Shown: positions 1-7,662, counted from the stretch's first letter. The stretch: DNA of 64,000 nt from Pseudomonas koreensis (GCF_012986595.1 NZ_JAAQYM010000009.1:1-64000); one strand, 5' to 3'. Numbers and translations are program-made. The notes: generated by a model from the letters alone, not told the origin.

Positions 1-82
1 CATCCCGAACTCAGAAGTGAAACGATGCATCGCCGATGGTAGTGTGGGGTTTCCCCATGTGAGAGTAGGTCATCGTCAAGAT
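1..82 (+). rRNA. rrf: 5S ribosomal RNA, 3' part (cut by window edge)
   Basis: The window opens inside a 5S rRNA. The conserved central block (cccgaactcagaagtgaaac) starts near position 4, and the molecule closes with the gagagtaggtcatcgtcaag 3' strand that would pair with a 5' tgcttgacga outside the window. A rho-independent terminator follows at once, so this is the end of an rRNA operon. The exact 3' end is inferred to within a few bases. Confidence 0.93.
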
Positions 83-91
83 TAAATTCCG

Positions 92-127
92 AAACCCCAA
101 TTGCGAAAGCAGTTGGGGTTTTGTTTT
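92..127 (+). terminator. rRNA operon terminator
   Basis: Nine-base stem aaaccccaa / ttggggttt (92-100 with 113-121), followed by a T-rich run. It lies directly behind the 5S rRNA and separates the rrn operon from birA. Confidence 0.85.
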
Positions 128-213
128 GCCCGCGGGAAAGTGGTTTGCTTGATTTCTATGCAATCGCCCGGCTCATGGCTATTATTCGGGCCTCATTGTG
201 AGGCGAGACCTGC

Positions 214-1167
214 ATGCTGACGTTGTTGAATCTCTTGAAGGATGGTCGATTCCATTCTGGCCAGGCTCTGGGGCTTGCCCTGGGTATCAGTCGAAGTGCT
301 GTATGGAAGCAGCTTCAGCATCTTGAGGCTGAGCTCGGGTTGTCCATTAATAAGGTCCGGGGCCGAGGCTATCAACTGGCTGCGCCCTTGACGCTGCTAG
401 ATCCTCTCAGTATCGGCGCTCTGGCCTCGGTTTGGCCGATGACGGTCTTTGATTCCATTGACTCCACTAATGCAGAGGCGTTGCGCGCGATCAATCAGGG
501 TCGAGCGGCACCGTTCCTGATATTGGCAGAGCGACAAATTTCCGGTCGAGGGCGCAGGGGGCGCAAGTGGGTAAGCCCCTTTGCAGAAAATCTCTACTAC
601 AGCCTGGTTCTGCGTATTGATGGTGGCATGCGCCAGCTTGAGGGGCTGAGTCTTGTGGTTGGTCTGGCGGTCATGCATGCCCTGCGAAAGCTGGGAGTGT
701 CAGGCGCTGGATTGAAGTGGCCCAACGACGTATTGGTCGGAAACAAGAAAATTGCCGGTATTCTTCTGGAGCTCGTGGGGGATCCTGCTGATGTTTGTCA
801 CGTGGTGCTGGGTATAGGCGTTAACGTGAACATGCAGGTTGCTGACGAGGTCGATCAGCAATGGACTTCCATTCGGCTCGAGACGGGTAAAGGCTGCGAT
901 CGCAACGTATTGGTAGCGGAACTAAGCGAGCAGTTGCGCAGCTACATCCAGCGCCATCAGGTCGATGGCTTTTCGGCGCTCCAGGAGGAGTGGGAAAAGG
1001 ATCATATGTGGCAAGGTCGGCCGGTTTCGTTGATTGCCGGCGCTAATCATATAGAGGGCGTAGTGCTCGGTATCGATGGACAGGGTGCGCTGCGCTTGAA
1101 GGTGGATGGCGTGGAGAAAGTATTTAGTGGCGGTGAGCTGAGCCTGAGGTTGCGTGATGATTCTTGA
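214..1167 (+). CDS. birA: Bifunctional biotin-[acetyl-CoA-carboxylase] ligase / biotin operon repressor BirA
   Basis: Cytosolic enzyme that makes biotinyl-5'-AMP from biotin and ATP and transfers biotin to the carrier lysine of AccB and other carboxylases. The N-terminal ~55 residues form a winged helix-turn-helix (ISRSAVWKQLQHLE, 25-38), so this is the group II, regulator-type BirA. The catalytic domain shows the biotin/ATP loop GRGRRG (111-116) and KWPND (168-172); a C-terminal SH3-like domain follows. 317 residues is near the E. coli length (321). GAGGCGAG lies 7 bases before the ATG. It overlaps coaX by 11 bases, so the two are probably coupled. Whether this protein represses a distant bio operon cannot be seen here. 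Confidence 0.97.
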   Translation: MLTLLNLLKDGRFHSGQALGLALGISRSAVWKQLQHLEAELGLSINKVRGRGYQLAAPLTLLDPLSIGALASVWPMTVFDSIDSTNAEALRAINQGRAAPFLILAERQISGRGRRGRKWVSPFAENLYYSLVLRIDGGMRQLEGLSLVVGLAVMHALRKLGVSGAGLKWPNDVLVGNKKIAGILLELVGDPADVCHVVLGIGVNVNMQVADEVDQQWTSIRLETGKGCDRNVLVAELSEQLRSYIQRHQVDGFSALQEEWEKDHMWQGRPVSLIAGANHIEGVVLGIDGQGALRLKVDGVEKVFSGGELSLRLRDDS

Positions 1168-1906
1168 GCTCGACTGCGGGAACAGCTTTATCAAATGGCG
1201 GGTTTTGAACACGGCAGCCGGAGGGCTTTTCGCGGAGGGGGTTGTTGACTCTGATCAGTCTCTGGTGGATAGCCTTCTTGCGTTTGATGGTCTTTCGCTA
1301 CGAAATTGCCGCTTGGTCAGTGTCAGGACTGGTGAAGAAACTGCGGCATTGACGCAAATTCTCGAACAGACGTTCGGCGTATCGGTGGTGTGTGCCAGGC
1401 CAGCAAGTGAAATGTCTGGCGTGCGGAATGGCTATGACGACTATGAGCGTTTAGGTCTTGATCGTTGGCTGGCAATGTTGGGTGGTTTTAACTTGGCCGC
1501 GGGCGCATGCCTGATTCTGGATTTCGGCACTGCCGTAACGGCGGACTTTATCGATGCCAATGGGGAGCACCTGGGAGGGTTCATCTGTCCGGGGCTGCCA
1601 TTGATGCGTAATCAATTGCGTACGCACACTCGCAATATCCGATACGGAGATTTGGCGGCCGAGCGGGCTCTGACGAGTTATGCCCCGGGGCGCAGTACTG
1701 TTGAGGCAGTGGAGCGTGGGTGTTCGTTGATGTTGAGAGGTTTTGTCCTGACCCAGATGGAATTGGCTCGTTCCTATTGGGGAGAGGGCTTTACCGTGTT
1801 CATTACAGGCGGCGATTCCGGGTTGGTTGCAGATGTCGTTCCTGATGCCCGTATCGTCCCTGATCTGGTTTTTGTGGGTTTGGCCATGGCGTGTCCTTTA
1901 TCTTGA
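1157..1906 (+). CDS. coaX: Type III pantothenate kinase
   Basis: First step of coenzyme A synthesis: phosphorylates pantothenate using ATP. Type III enzymes belong to the ASKHA fold and, unlike CoaA, are not feedback-inhibited by CoA and need a monovalent cation. Visible motifs are DCGNSFIKW at the N-terminus (phosphate-1 loop), GYDDYERLGLDRW, LILDFGTAVTADFID (phosphate-2 loop) and ITGGDSG near the C-terminus. The ATG at 1157 is chosen because it gives the family's usual MILELDCGNS start; an in-frame GTG lies one codon upstream. It starts inside the end of birA and is followed after 7 bases by the small membrane-anchored gene. Confidence 0.96.
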   Translation: MILELDCGNSFIKWRVLNTAAGGLFAEGVVDSDQSLVDSLLAFDGLSLRNCRLVSVRTGEETAALTQILEQTFGVSVVCARPASEMSGVRNGYDDYERLGLDRWLAMLGGFNLAAGACLILDFGTAVTADFIDANGEHLGGFICPGLPLMRNQLRTHTRNIRYGDLAAERALTSYAPGRSTVEAVERGCSLMLRGFVLTQMELARSYWGEGFTVFITGGDSGLVADVVPDARIVPDLVFVGLAMACPLS

Positions 1907-1913
1907 GGTTTGT

Positions 1914-2351
1914 ATGCGTTGGTTGTTCCTGCTGCTTGTTGTTCTCAATGTGTTCTATTACGTCTGGCATCAGCAGGAAGCGCCCTTGCGTGCAAAAGAT
2001 GTCACGCCTCTCAGCATGTACCGTGGATCTCAGCAAGACATTCGCCTGCTGAGTGAGGCCAGTGGCGATCCTCGAGAAGGGCGGGGAGCTCAACGCCCGG
2101 GGCAGGATTGTCTGTTCTTGGGTGGTCTTACTCGAGAGGAGAGTGTTTCTGTGTTGCAGCAGCGGCTGTTGGCCATGAATGTGAGGGCTCAAGCACAGCA
2201 AAAGGATCTTCCAGAGTCCGGTTACTGGTTGCGCATTTCGCCCGAAAGCCAGCGTTTATTGGGGGATGTGCAGTTGCAGAACCTTTCCAACGAATTCAAT
2301 GAGTTAAAACATAAAATAATGCTGTGTGAAGGGGTTGCACCGTTGGAATAG
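1914..2351 (+). CDS. Small membrane-anchored protein with a degenerate SPOR-like C-terminal region
   Basis: 145 residues. Residues 1-18 (MRWLFLLLVVLNVFYYVW) are one hydrophobic helix, predicted to leave the rest in the periplasm. A polar linker is followed by a region of about 75 residues (CLFLGGLTREESVSVLQQRLLAMNV... GYWLRI...) with the rhythm of a SPOR domain: short strand, helix, strand, then a second helix. SPOR domains bind denuded peptidoglycan glycan strands at the septum. The assignment rests on pattern only and is tentative. The ATG at 1914 is preferred because it directly precedes the signal-anchor, lies 7 bases behind coaX and follows a GAGG. It is likely the third gene of a birA-coaX unit. 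Confidence 0.72.
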   Translation: MRWLFLLLVVLNVFYYVWHQQEAPLRAKDVTPLSMYRGSQQDIRLLSEASGDPREGRGAQRPGQDCLFLGGLTREESVSVLQQRLLAMNVRAQAQQKDLPESGYWLRISPESQRLLGDVQLQNLSNEFNELKHKIMLCEGVAPLE

Positions 2352-2363
2352 TTTGCATAGAAT
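2335..2363 (+). promoter_or_regulatory. Candidate upstream promoter P1 of the tRNA-tufB unit
   Basis: TTGCAC (2335-2340), 17-base spacer, TAGAAT (2358-2363), followed by a GC-rich stretch (ggcgcccgc) of the kind found at stringently controlled stable-RNA promoters. It overlaps the end of the preceding gene and lies about 120 bases ahead of P2. Seen by motif only. Confidence 0.4.
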
Positions 2364-2452
2364 GGCGCCCGCTCCACAGCGAACACCTAAACAGGTTGTC
2401 AAAGCGGAGCGGTGTCAACGCAGCTAACCTCAGGTTTTTAATGAGAAAATGC

Positions 2453-2480
2453 TTGACAGAAGGTCGGCATAGTATAGAAT
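2453..2480 (+). promoter_or_regulatory. Promoter P2 of the tRNA-Tyr/Gly/Thr-tufB unit
   Basis: Consensus TTGACA (2453-2458), 16-base spacer, TAGAAT (2475-2480), then the GC-rich discriminator gccggctcgc. The first tRNA begins 14 bases after the -10 box. A near-consensus core plus a GC-rich discriminator is typical of growth-rate-regulated stable-RNA promoters. Confidence 0.75.
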
Positions 2481-2493
2481 GCCGGCTCGCTTA

Positions 2494-2578
<85 letters not shown>

Positions 2579-2601
2579 TTTTAGCGTGAGCTGCAAGCTC
2601 C

Positions 2602-2675
<74 letters not shown>

Positions 2676-2701
2676 AGTTCGCAGGTTGTGCAAAGTTTTA
2701 C

Positions 2702-2777
2702 GCTCTTGTAGCTCAGTTGGTAGAGCACACCCTTGGTAAGGGTGAGGTCAGCGGTTCAAATCCGCTCAAGAGCTCCA
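2702..2777 (+). tRNA. tRNA-Thr (anticodon GGT)
   Basis: 76-base tRNA. Acceptor GCTCTTG/CAAGAGC, anticodon GGT at 2735-2737, encoded CCA. It ends 84 bases before the tufB start, so tufB mRNA must be cut from a tRNA-mRNA precursor if transcription starts at P1 or P2. Confidence 0.98.
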
Positions 2778-2861
2778 TATAACAAGGCAGATATGAAAAT
2801 ATCTGCCTTTGTTTTAATGGTAGATATTGTTCGTCTAATTCTTCTGTTGAGGGTGTTATCG

Positions 2862-4055
2862 ATGGCTAAGGAAAAATTTGATCGTTCCCTGCCCCACGTC
2901 AACGTAGGGACCATTGGTCACGTTGACCACGGTAAAACCACTCTGACCGCTGCTCTGACTCGCGTCTGCTCCGAAGTTTTCGGTTCGGCCGTAGTTGAAT
3001 TCGACAAGATCGACAGCGCTCCAGAAGAAAAAGCTCGCGGTATCACCATCAACACCGCTCACGTTGAGTACAACTCGACTATTCGTCACTACGCTCACGT
3101 TGACTGCCCAGGTCACGCTGACTATGTGAAGAACATGATCACCGGTGCTGCCCAGATGGACGGCGCGATCCTGGTTTGCTCGGCCGCTGATGGTCCGATG
3201 CCACAAACCCGTGAGCACATCCTGCTGTCCCGTCAGGTTGGCGTTCCGTACATCGTGGTTTTCCTGAACAAGGCTGACCTGGTAGACGACGCAGAGCTGC
3301 TGGAACTGGTTGAGATGGAAGTTCGCGACCTGCTGTCCACCTATGACTTCCCAGGCGACGACACTCCGATCATCATCGGTTCGGCTCGTATGGCGCTGGA
3401 AGGCAAAGACGACAACGAAATGGGCACCACTGCCGTTCGTAAACTGGTTGAGACTCTGGATACCTACATCCCAGAACCAGTTCGTATGATCGACAAGCCG
3501 TTCCTGATGCCAATCGAAGACGTATTCTCGATCTCGGGTCGCGGTACTGTTGTGACTGGTCGTATCGAGCGCGGTATCGTTCGCGTTCAAGATGCACTGG
3601 AAATCGTTGGTCTGCGCGACACCACTACCACCACCTGCACCGGTGTTGAAATGTTCCGCAAACTGCTCGACGAAGGTCGTGCTGGCGAGAACTGCGGCGT
3701 TCTGCTGCGTGGTACCAAGCGTGACGACGTTGAGCGTGGTCAGGTTCTGGTTAAGCCGGGTTCGGTTAAGCCGCACACCAAGTTCACCGCAGAAGTTTAC
3801 GTTCTGAGCAAGGAAGAAGGCGGTCGTCACACTCCGTTCTTCAAAGGCTACCGTCCACAGTTCTACTTCCGTACTACTGACGTGACTGGTAACTGCGAGC
3901 TGCCAGAAGGCGTTGAAATGGTAATGCCAGGTGACAACATTCAGATGACTGTTACCCTGATCAAAACCATCGCGATGGAAGACGGTCTGCGTTTCGCTAT
4001 CCGTGAAGGCGGTCGTACCGTCGGCGCTGGCGTCGTAGCCAAAATCATCGAATAA
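2862..4055 (+). CDS. tufB: Translation elongation factor EF-Tu (copy 1, tRNA-linked)
   Basis: GTPase that delivers aminoacyl-tRNA to the ribosomal A site. 397 residues with GHVDHGKT (G1), DCPGH (G3) and NKAD (G4), then beta-barrel domains 2 and 3. The open frame extends upstream through tRNA-Thr, but the true start is the ATG at 2862, behind gaggg, giving the family's MAKEKF start. The protein is identical to the second copy at 19.4 kb; the DNA differs at eight positions in the first 54 bases and at about five afterwards, all without changing an amino acid, which points to gene conversion. Confidence 0.98.
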   Translation: MAKEKFDRSLPHVNVGTIGHVDHGKTTLTAALTRVCSEVFGSAVVEFDKIDSAPEEKARGITINTAHVEYNSTIRHYAHVDCPGHADYVKNMITGAAQMDGAILVCSAADGPMPQTREHILLSRQVGVPYIVVFLNKADLVDDAELLELVEMEVRDLLSTYDFPGDDTPIIIGSARMALEGKDDNEMGTTAVRKLVETLDTYIPEPVRMIDKPFLMPIEDVFSISGRGTVVTGRIERGIVRVQDALEIVGLRDTTTTTCTGVEMFRKLLDEGRAGENCGVLLRGTKRDDVERGQVLVKPGSVKPHTKFTAEVYVLSKEEGGRHTPFFKGYRPQFYFRTTDVTGNCELPEGVEMVMPGDNIQMTVTLIKTIAMEDGLRFAIREGGRTVGAGVVAKIIE

Positions 4056-4073
4056 TCGGTTGTAATGTATTTT

Positions 4074-4107
4074 TCAGGCCGGCATAATGGTCGGCCTGAT
4101 TTTGTTT
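4074..4107 (+). terminator. Terminator-like hairpin after tufB
   Basis: Eight-base stem tcaggccg / cggcctga (4074-4081 with 4092-4099) followed by ttttgttt. It stands between tufB and tRNA-Trp. With no clear promoter after it, it is probably a partial terminator that sets the tufB to secE ratio. Confidence 0.65.
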
Positions 4108-4108
4108 T

Positions 4109-4184
4109 AGGTCAGTAGCTCAATTGGCAGAGCGACGGTCTCCAAAACCGTAGGTTGGGGGTTCGATTCCCTCCTGACCTGCCA
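4109..4184 (+). tRNA. tRNA-Trp (anticodon CCA)
   Basis: 76-base tRNA. Acceptor AGGTCAG/CTGACCT, anticodon CCA at 4142-4144, loop CTCCAAA, discriminator G and encoded CCA. It lies 45 bases before secE, the usual pseudomonad arrangement. Confidence 0.98.
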
Positions 4185-4229
4185 GATTCACTCGGTGTGT
4201 CTGGCTTTCTTTTCACAGGATCTTCATAG

Positions 4230-4598
4230 ATGACTCCTAAAGCTGAAGCTCAAGGCTCTCGCTTCGATCTGCTCAAGTGGCTTGTAGTAGTCGCTTTGGT
4301 GGTTGTTGGCGTTGTTGGCAATCAGTATTACGCTGCTTCGCCGATCCTGTACCGTGTACTTGCTTTGCTTGTCATTGCTGCTGTAGCTGCCTTTGTAGGC
4401 CTGCAAACAGCGAAGGGCAAGTCTTTCTTTGTACTGGTTAAGGAAGCTCGCACCGAGATTCGTAAAGTCGTATGGCCAACTCGCCAAGAAACCACGCAGA
4501 CCACGTTGATTGTTGTGGCTGTTGTTCTGGTTATGGCGTTGCTGTTGTGGGGTCTTGATTCCCTGCTCGGCTGGCTTGTTTCCTTGATTGTCGGCTAA
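4230..4598 (+). CDS. secE: Preprotein translocase subunit SecE
   Basis: Small essential subunit that clamps the two halves of SecY in the SecYEG channel. 122 residues with three hydrophobic segments (about 14-35, 40-60 and 92-120) and the conserved cytoplasmic amphipathic stretch EARTEIRKVVWPTRQE before the last segment. This is the three-helix form found in gammaproteobacteria. It is followed after 9 bases by nusG, the standard secE-nusG pair; its partner secY lies at 30.0 kb. Confidence 0.97.
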   Translation: MTPKAEAQGSRFDLLKWLVVVALVVVGVVGNQYYAASPILYRVLALLVIAAVAAFVGLQTAKGKSFFVLVKEARTEIRKVVWPTRQETTQTTLIVVAVVLVMALLLWGLDSLLGWLVSLIVG

Positions 4599-4607
4599 GG
4601 GTGTCCC

Positions 4608-5141
4608 GTGGCTAAGCGTTGGTACGTTGTGCATGCTTACTCGGGTTACGAGAAGCATGTCATGCGCTCGCTGATTGAGCGCGTAAAGCTGGCTGGCATG
4701 GAAGATGGCTTCGGCGAAATTCTGGTTCCCACTGAAGAAGTGGTTGAAATGCGTAATGGCCAGAAACGCAAAAGCGAGCGCAAGTTCTTCCCAGGTTATG
4801 TGCTGGTACAGATGGATATGAACGAGGGTACTTGGCACTTGGTCAAGGATACTCCTCGGGTGATGGGCTTTATTGGCGGTACCGCCGACAAGCCTGCGCC
4901 AATCACCGATAAAGAGGCGGAAGCTATTCTGCGTCGTGTTGCTGATGGCAGCGACAAGCCGAAGCCGAAGACTCTGTTTGAGCCGGGTGAGATGGTTCGT
5001 GTTAATGACGGCCCATTCGCTGACTTTACCGGTACTGTCGAAGAAGTTAATTACGAAAAGAGTCGTGTCCAGGTGGCAGTTCTCATTTTCGGTCGCTCTA
5101 CTCCGGTGGAGCTGGAGTTCAGTCAGGTCGAGAAGGTCTAA
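4608..5141 (+). CDS. nusG: Transcription termination/antitermination protein NusG
   Basis: Binds RNA polymerase across the clamp, suppresses pausing, and links it to Rho or to S10/NusE of the leading ribosome. 177 residues: NGN domain (WYVVHAYSGYEKHV at the start) and a C-terminal KOW domain (VNDGPFADFTGTVEEVNYEK). The start codon is GTG (gtggctaagcg). The next unit is separated by a strong terminator. Confidence 0.97.
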   Translation: MAKRWYVVHAYSGYEKHVMRSLIERVKLAGMEDGFGEILVPTEEVVEMRNGQKRKSERKFFPGYVLVQMDMNEGTWHLVKDTPRVMGFIGGTADKPAPITDKEAEAILRRVADGSDKPKPKTLFEPGEMVRVNDGPFADFTGTVEEVNYEKSRVQVAVLIFGRSTPVELEFSQVEKV

Positions 5142-5156
5142 CTGAGCAAGCATCCC

Positions 5157-5185
5157 AACCCCGCAGCCCTAGGCTGTGGGGTTTT
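5157..5185 (+). terminator. Terminator after nusG
   Basis: Stem ccccgcag / ctgtgggg (5159-5166 with 5174-5181, one G-U pair) flanked by aa and followed by tttt. It divides secE-nusG from the rplKAJL-rpoBC unit. I could not find a convincing -35/-10 pair between it and rplK. Confidence 0.8.
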
Positions 5186-5214
5186 GTCGTCACTGGGATA
5201 AACGCGCAAGTAAC

Positions 5215-5243
5215 CGGGGAGCCTTTCGAGGCGTTCGAACCCG
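5215..5243 (+). promoter_or_regulatory. Candidate L1 translational operator in the rplK leader
   Basis: The RNA can fold into two stacked helices: an outer CGGG/CCCG (5215-5218 with 5240-5243) and an inner GCCT/AGGC capped by a UUCG tetraloop (5221-5232), separated by an internal loop of 2 bases on one side and 7 on the other. This helix-asymmetric loop-helix form is what ribosomal protein L1 recognises in 23S rRNA and in mRNA of its own operon in other bacteria. It ends 15 bases before the rplK start. Function is inferred from the fold. Confidence 0.55.
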
Positions 5244-5258
5244 TAATTGGAGTGCCTC

Positions 5259-5690
5259 ATGGCCAAGAAGATTACCGCTTACATCAAGCTGCAAGTGAAG
5301 GCCGCTCAGGCTAACCCAAGCCCACCTGTTGGTCCTGCTCTGGGTCAGCACGGCGTGAACATCATGGAATTCTGCAAGGCCTTCAACGCCCGTACTCAGG
5401 GTCTTGAAGCAGGTCTGCCGACTCCAGTGATCATCACTGTCTACAGCGACCGTAGCTTCACTTTCGAAACCAAATCCACCCCTGCTTCGGTTCTGCTGAA
5501 GAAGGCGGCCGGTCTGACCAGCGGTTCCGCTCGTCCGAACACCGTTAAGGTTGGCACTGTTACCCGTGCTCAGCTGGAAGAAATCGCGAAAACCAAAAAC
5601 GCGGATCTGACTGCAGCTGATATGGATGCAGCCGTGCGTACTATCGCCGGTTCTGCTCGTAGCATGGGCCTTAACGTGGAGGGTGTGTAA
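5259..5690 (+). CDS. rplK: 50S ribosomal protein L11
   Basis: Binds the GTPase-associated centre of 23S rRNA with L10/L12 and takes part in factor binding and in the RelA stringent response. 143 residues from the ATG that yields the standard MAKKITAYIKLQ start; a TTG 12 bases upstream is in frame but less likely. The proline-rich linker PSPPVGPALGQHGVN is intact. Its stop overlaps the rplA start by one base (TAATG), so the two are translationally coupled. Confidence 0.98.
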   Translation: MAKKITAYIKLQVKAAQANPSPPVGPALGQHGVNIMEFCKAFNARTQGLEAGLPTPVIITVYSDRSFTFETKSTPASVLLKKAAGLTSGSARPNTVKVGTVTRAQLEEIAKTKNADLTAADMDAAVRTIAGSARSMGLNVEGV

Positions 5691-6385
5691 TGGCTAAGCT
5701 GACCAAGCGTCAAAAGGCTATCGCCGGCAAAATCGAAGCAGGCAAGGCCTACAACATTGTAGACGCCGCTGCTTTGCTGGCCGAGCTGTCGACTGTCAAG
5801 TTCAGCGAGTCGTTTGACGTTGCTGTAAACCTGGGCGTAGACCCGCGTAAATCCGACCAGGTCGTTCGTAGCGCTACTGTGCTGCCACACGGCACTGGCA
5901 AGACCGTTCGCGTTGCTGTCTTCACCCAGGGTCCAGCTGCTGAAGCCGCTCTGGCTGCCGGCGCTGACCGTGTAGGTATGGACGACCTGGCTGCCGAAAT
6001 GAAAGGCGGCGACCTGAACTATGACGTAGTCATCGCATCCCCGGATGCCATGCGCGTTGTAGGTCAGCTGGGTCAGATCCTCGGTCCACGTGGCCTGATG
6101 CCTAACCCGAAAGTCGGCACCGTTACTCCAGACGTAGCCACCGCGGTTAAAAACGCCAAGGCTGGTCAGGTTCGTTATCGCACCGACAAAAATGGCATCA
6201 TCCACACTTCCGTTGGCAAGATCGGCTTCGATGCCGTCAAGCTGAAGGAAAACGTTGAAGCCCTGATCGCTGATCTGAAGCGTATCAAGCCAGCTTCCTC
6301 GAAAGGTATCTACGTCAAGCGCGTTACCCTGAGCACCACTATGGGCCCAGGTCTGGTTATCGACCAGAGCTCGCTGGACGCGTAA
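5690..6385 (+). CDS. rplA: 50S ribosomal protein L1
   Basis: Forms the mobile L1 stalk that guides deacylated tRNA through the E site. 231 residues with the two-domain fold, including the hinge GPRGLMPNPKVGTVT. In E. coli L1 also represses translation of rplK-rplA; a matching leader structure lies upstream here. A short hairpin and the L10 leader follow. Confidence 0.98.
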   Translation: MAKLTKRQKAIAGKIEAGKAYNIVDAAALLAELSTVKFSESFDVAVNLGVDPRKSDQVVRSATVLPHGTGKTVRVAVFTQGPAAEAALAAGADRVGMDDLAAEMKGGDLNYDVVIASPDAMRVVGQLGQILGPRGLMPNPKVGTVTPDVATAVKNAKAGQVRYRTDKNGIIHTSVGKIGFDAVKLKENVEALIADLKRIKPASSKGIYVKRVTLSTTMGPGLVIDQSSLDA

Positions 6386-6393
6386 GACAAAGG

Positions 6394-6415
6394 TTGGCGC
6401 GATTATTCGCGCCAA
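6394..6415 (+). other. Hairpin between rplA and rplJ
   Basis: Perfect 8-base stem ttggcgcg / cgcgccaa around attatt, just past the rplA stop. No T run follows, so it is more likely an RNA stability or processing element than a full terminator. It directly precedes the L10 leader. Confidence 0.5.
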
Positions 6416-6570
6416 TTGAAAGATTGGGGTCCCTGCCTGGCGGGGGCTATCCAAGACCGTAGGCGGCGCGAGCCTTAAACCACAAGCCTACGCAGATGGT
6501 GCTCCCGGTTCCTTACCGAATCAGACACCAAAACGACATTCGGTTTCGACCGAGTGAAACGGTAACAAGC
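6416..6570 (+). promoter_or_regulatory. L10 (r-protein) autoregulatory leader
   Basis: The 198-base spacer before rplJ is long and rich in complementary blocks (for example gtccctgcctggcggggg and ccgtaggcggcgcgag against ctacgcagatgg). In gammaproteobacteria this position carries the L10 leader, which L10-(L12)4 binds to repress rplJL translation. The boundaries given are approximate, and I did not compute the fold. Confidence 0.55.
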
Positions 6571-6583
6571 AGGAGTTAAACCC

Positions 6584-7084
6584 GTGGCAATTAATCTCGA
6601 AGACAAGAAGGCCATCGTCGCTGAAGTCAACGAGGCTGCCAAAGTCGCTCTGTCCGCTGTCGTGGTTGATGCCCGTGGCGTAACAGTAGGCGCAATGACC
6701 GGACTCCGTAAAGAGGCTCGTGAAGCTGGCGTTTACGTACGTGTTGTACGTAACACCCTGCTCAAGCGCGCTGTTGCTGACACTGAATACAGTGTTCTCA
6801 ACGACGTGTTCACCGGCCCGACCCTGATTGCATTCTCGAACGAACATCCGGGCGCTGCTGCCCGTATCTTCAAAGAGTTTGCCAAGGGTCAGGACAAGTT
6901 CGAGATCAAGGCAGCTGCGTTCGAGGGCAAGTTCCTCGCAGCTAATCAGATCGACGTACTGGCAACTCTGCCGACCCGTGACGAAGCAATTTCTCAGCTG
7001 ATGAGCGTGATTCAAGGCGCTACCAGCAAATTGGCTCGTACTCTGGCGGCAATTCGCGACCAGAAAGAAGCTGCTGCAGCCTAA
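6584..7084 (+). CDS. rplJ: 50S ribosomal protein L10
   Basis: Base of the ribosomal stalk: the N-terminal domain binds 23S rRNA beside L11, and the C-terminal helix carries L12 dimers. 166 residues. The start is GTG, giving MAINLEDKKAIV, behind a good aggag at 6571. The weak start codon and long structured leader fit translational autoregulation. rplL follows after 74 bases. Confidence 0.98.
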   Translation: MAINLEDKKAIVAEVNEAAKVALSAVVVDARGVTVGAMTGLRKEAREAGVYVRVVRNTLLKRAVADTEYSVLNDVFTGPTLIAFSNEHPGAAARIFKEFAKGQDKFEIKAAAFEGKFLAANQIDVLATLPTRDEAISQLMSVIQGATSKLARTLAAIRDQKEAAAA

Positions 7085-7158
7085 GGCTCGTCAACTTCTC
7101 GCGTTTTTTGTTTATTTCGATGGTCGCGTAGGCCGTCCCCCAATTCAGGAATTGAGTC

Positions 7159-7524
7159 ATGTCTCTGACTAACGAACAAATCATCGAAGCAATCGGCCAG
7201 AAATCCGTAGTGGAAATCGTTGAGCTGATCAAAGCGATGGAAGAAACCTTCGGTGTTACCGCTGCTGCCGCTTCGGCTGGCCCAGCTGTAGCTGCTGCTG
7301 CTGTTGAAGAGCAAACCGAGTTCAACGTTGTTCTGCTGGAAGCTGGCGAGAAGAAGGTTAACGTGATCAAGGCAGTTCGTGAACTGACCGGTCTGGGCCT
7401 GAAAGAAGCCAAAGAGAAAGTAGACGGCGCTCCTCAGGTTGTAGCTGAAGGCGTTTCGAAAGAAGCTGCTGAAGACGCTAAGAAGAAGCTGGAAGAAGCA
7501 GGCGCTAAAGTCGAACTGAAATAA
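7159..7524 (+). CDS. rplL: 50S ribosomal protein L7/L12
   Basis: Stalk protein present in several copies per ribosome; recruits and stimulates EF-Tu, EF-G, IF2 and RF3. 121 residues: N-terminal dimer domain (about 1-35), alanine-rich flexible hinge (about 36-52) and the C-terminal factor-binding domain containing GLGLKEAKEKVDGAP. Followed by a hairpin that probably reduces read-through into rpoB. Confidence 0.98.
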   Translation: MSLTNEQIIEAIGQKSVVEIVELIKAMEETFGVTAAAASAGPAVAAAAVEEQTEFNVVLLEAGEKKVNVIKAVRELTGLGLKEAKEKVDGAPQVVAEGVSKEAAEDAKKKLEEAGAKVELK

Positions 7525-7570
7525 GTATCGACTTTGCTCCTCCAGCCCGAGCGTCAAGCGACAGGCTGAT

Positions 7571-7599
7571 GGCTGGTGGCTCTTGCCACCGGCCTTTTT
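7571..7599 (+). terminator. rplL-rpoB attenuator
   Basis: Ten-base stem ggctggtggc / gccaccggcc (7571-7580 with 7585-7594, one G-U pair) followed by five Ts. No promoter is evident before rpoB, so read-through must supply rpoBC. This matches the partial terminator known at this place in E. coli. Confidence 0.75.
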
Positions 7600-7662
7600 C
7601 CGTTATTGGCAGCCGACTGGGTCGGTGCTGATAAAGGCGCTGTAACCACCCGATGCGGTGGC

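Noticed and set aside
139..213. A birA promoter using TATTAT at 180-185.
   Set aside because: No acceptable -35 box lies at a proper distance, so it is left unannotated.
2733..2861. Upstream extension of tufB starting inside tRNA-Thr.
   Set aside because: The segment is tRNA plus leader; the conserved EF-Tu start and ribosome binding site lie at 2862.
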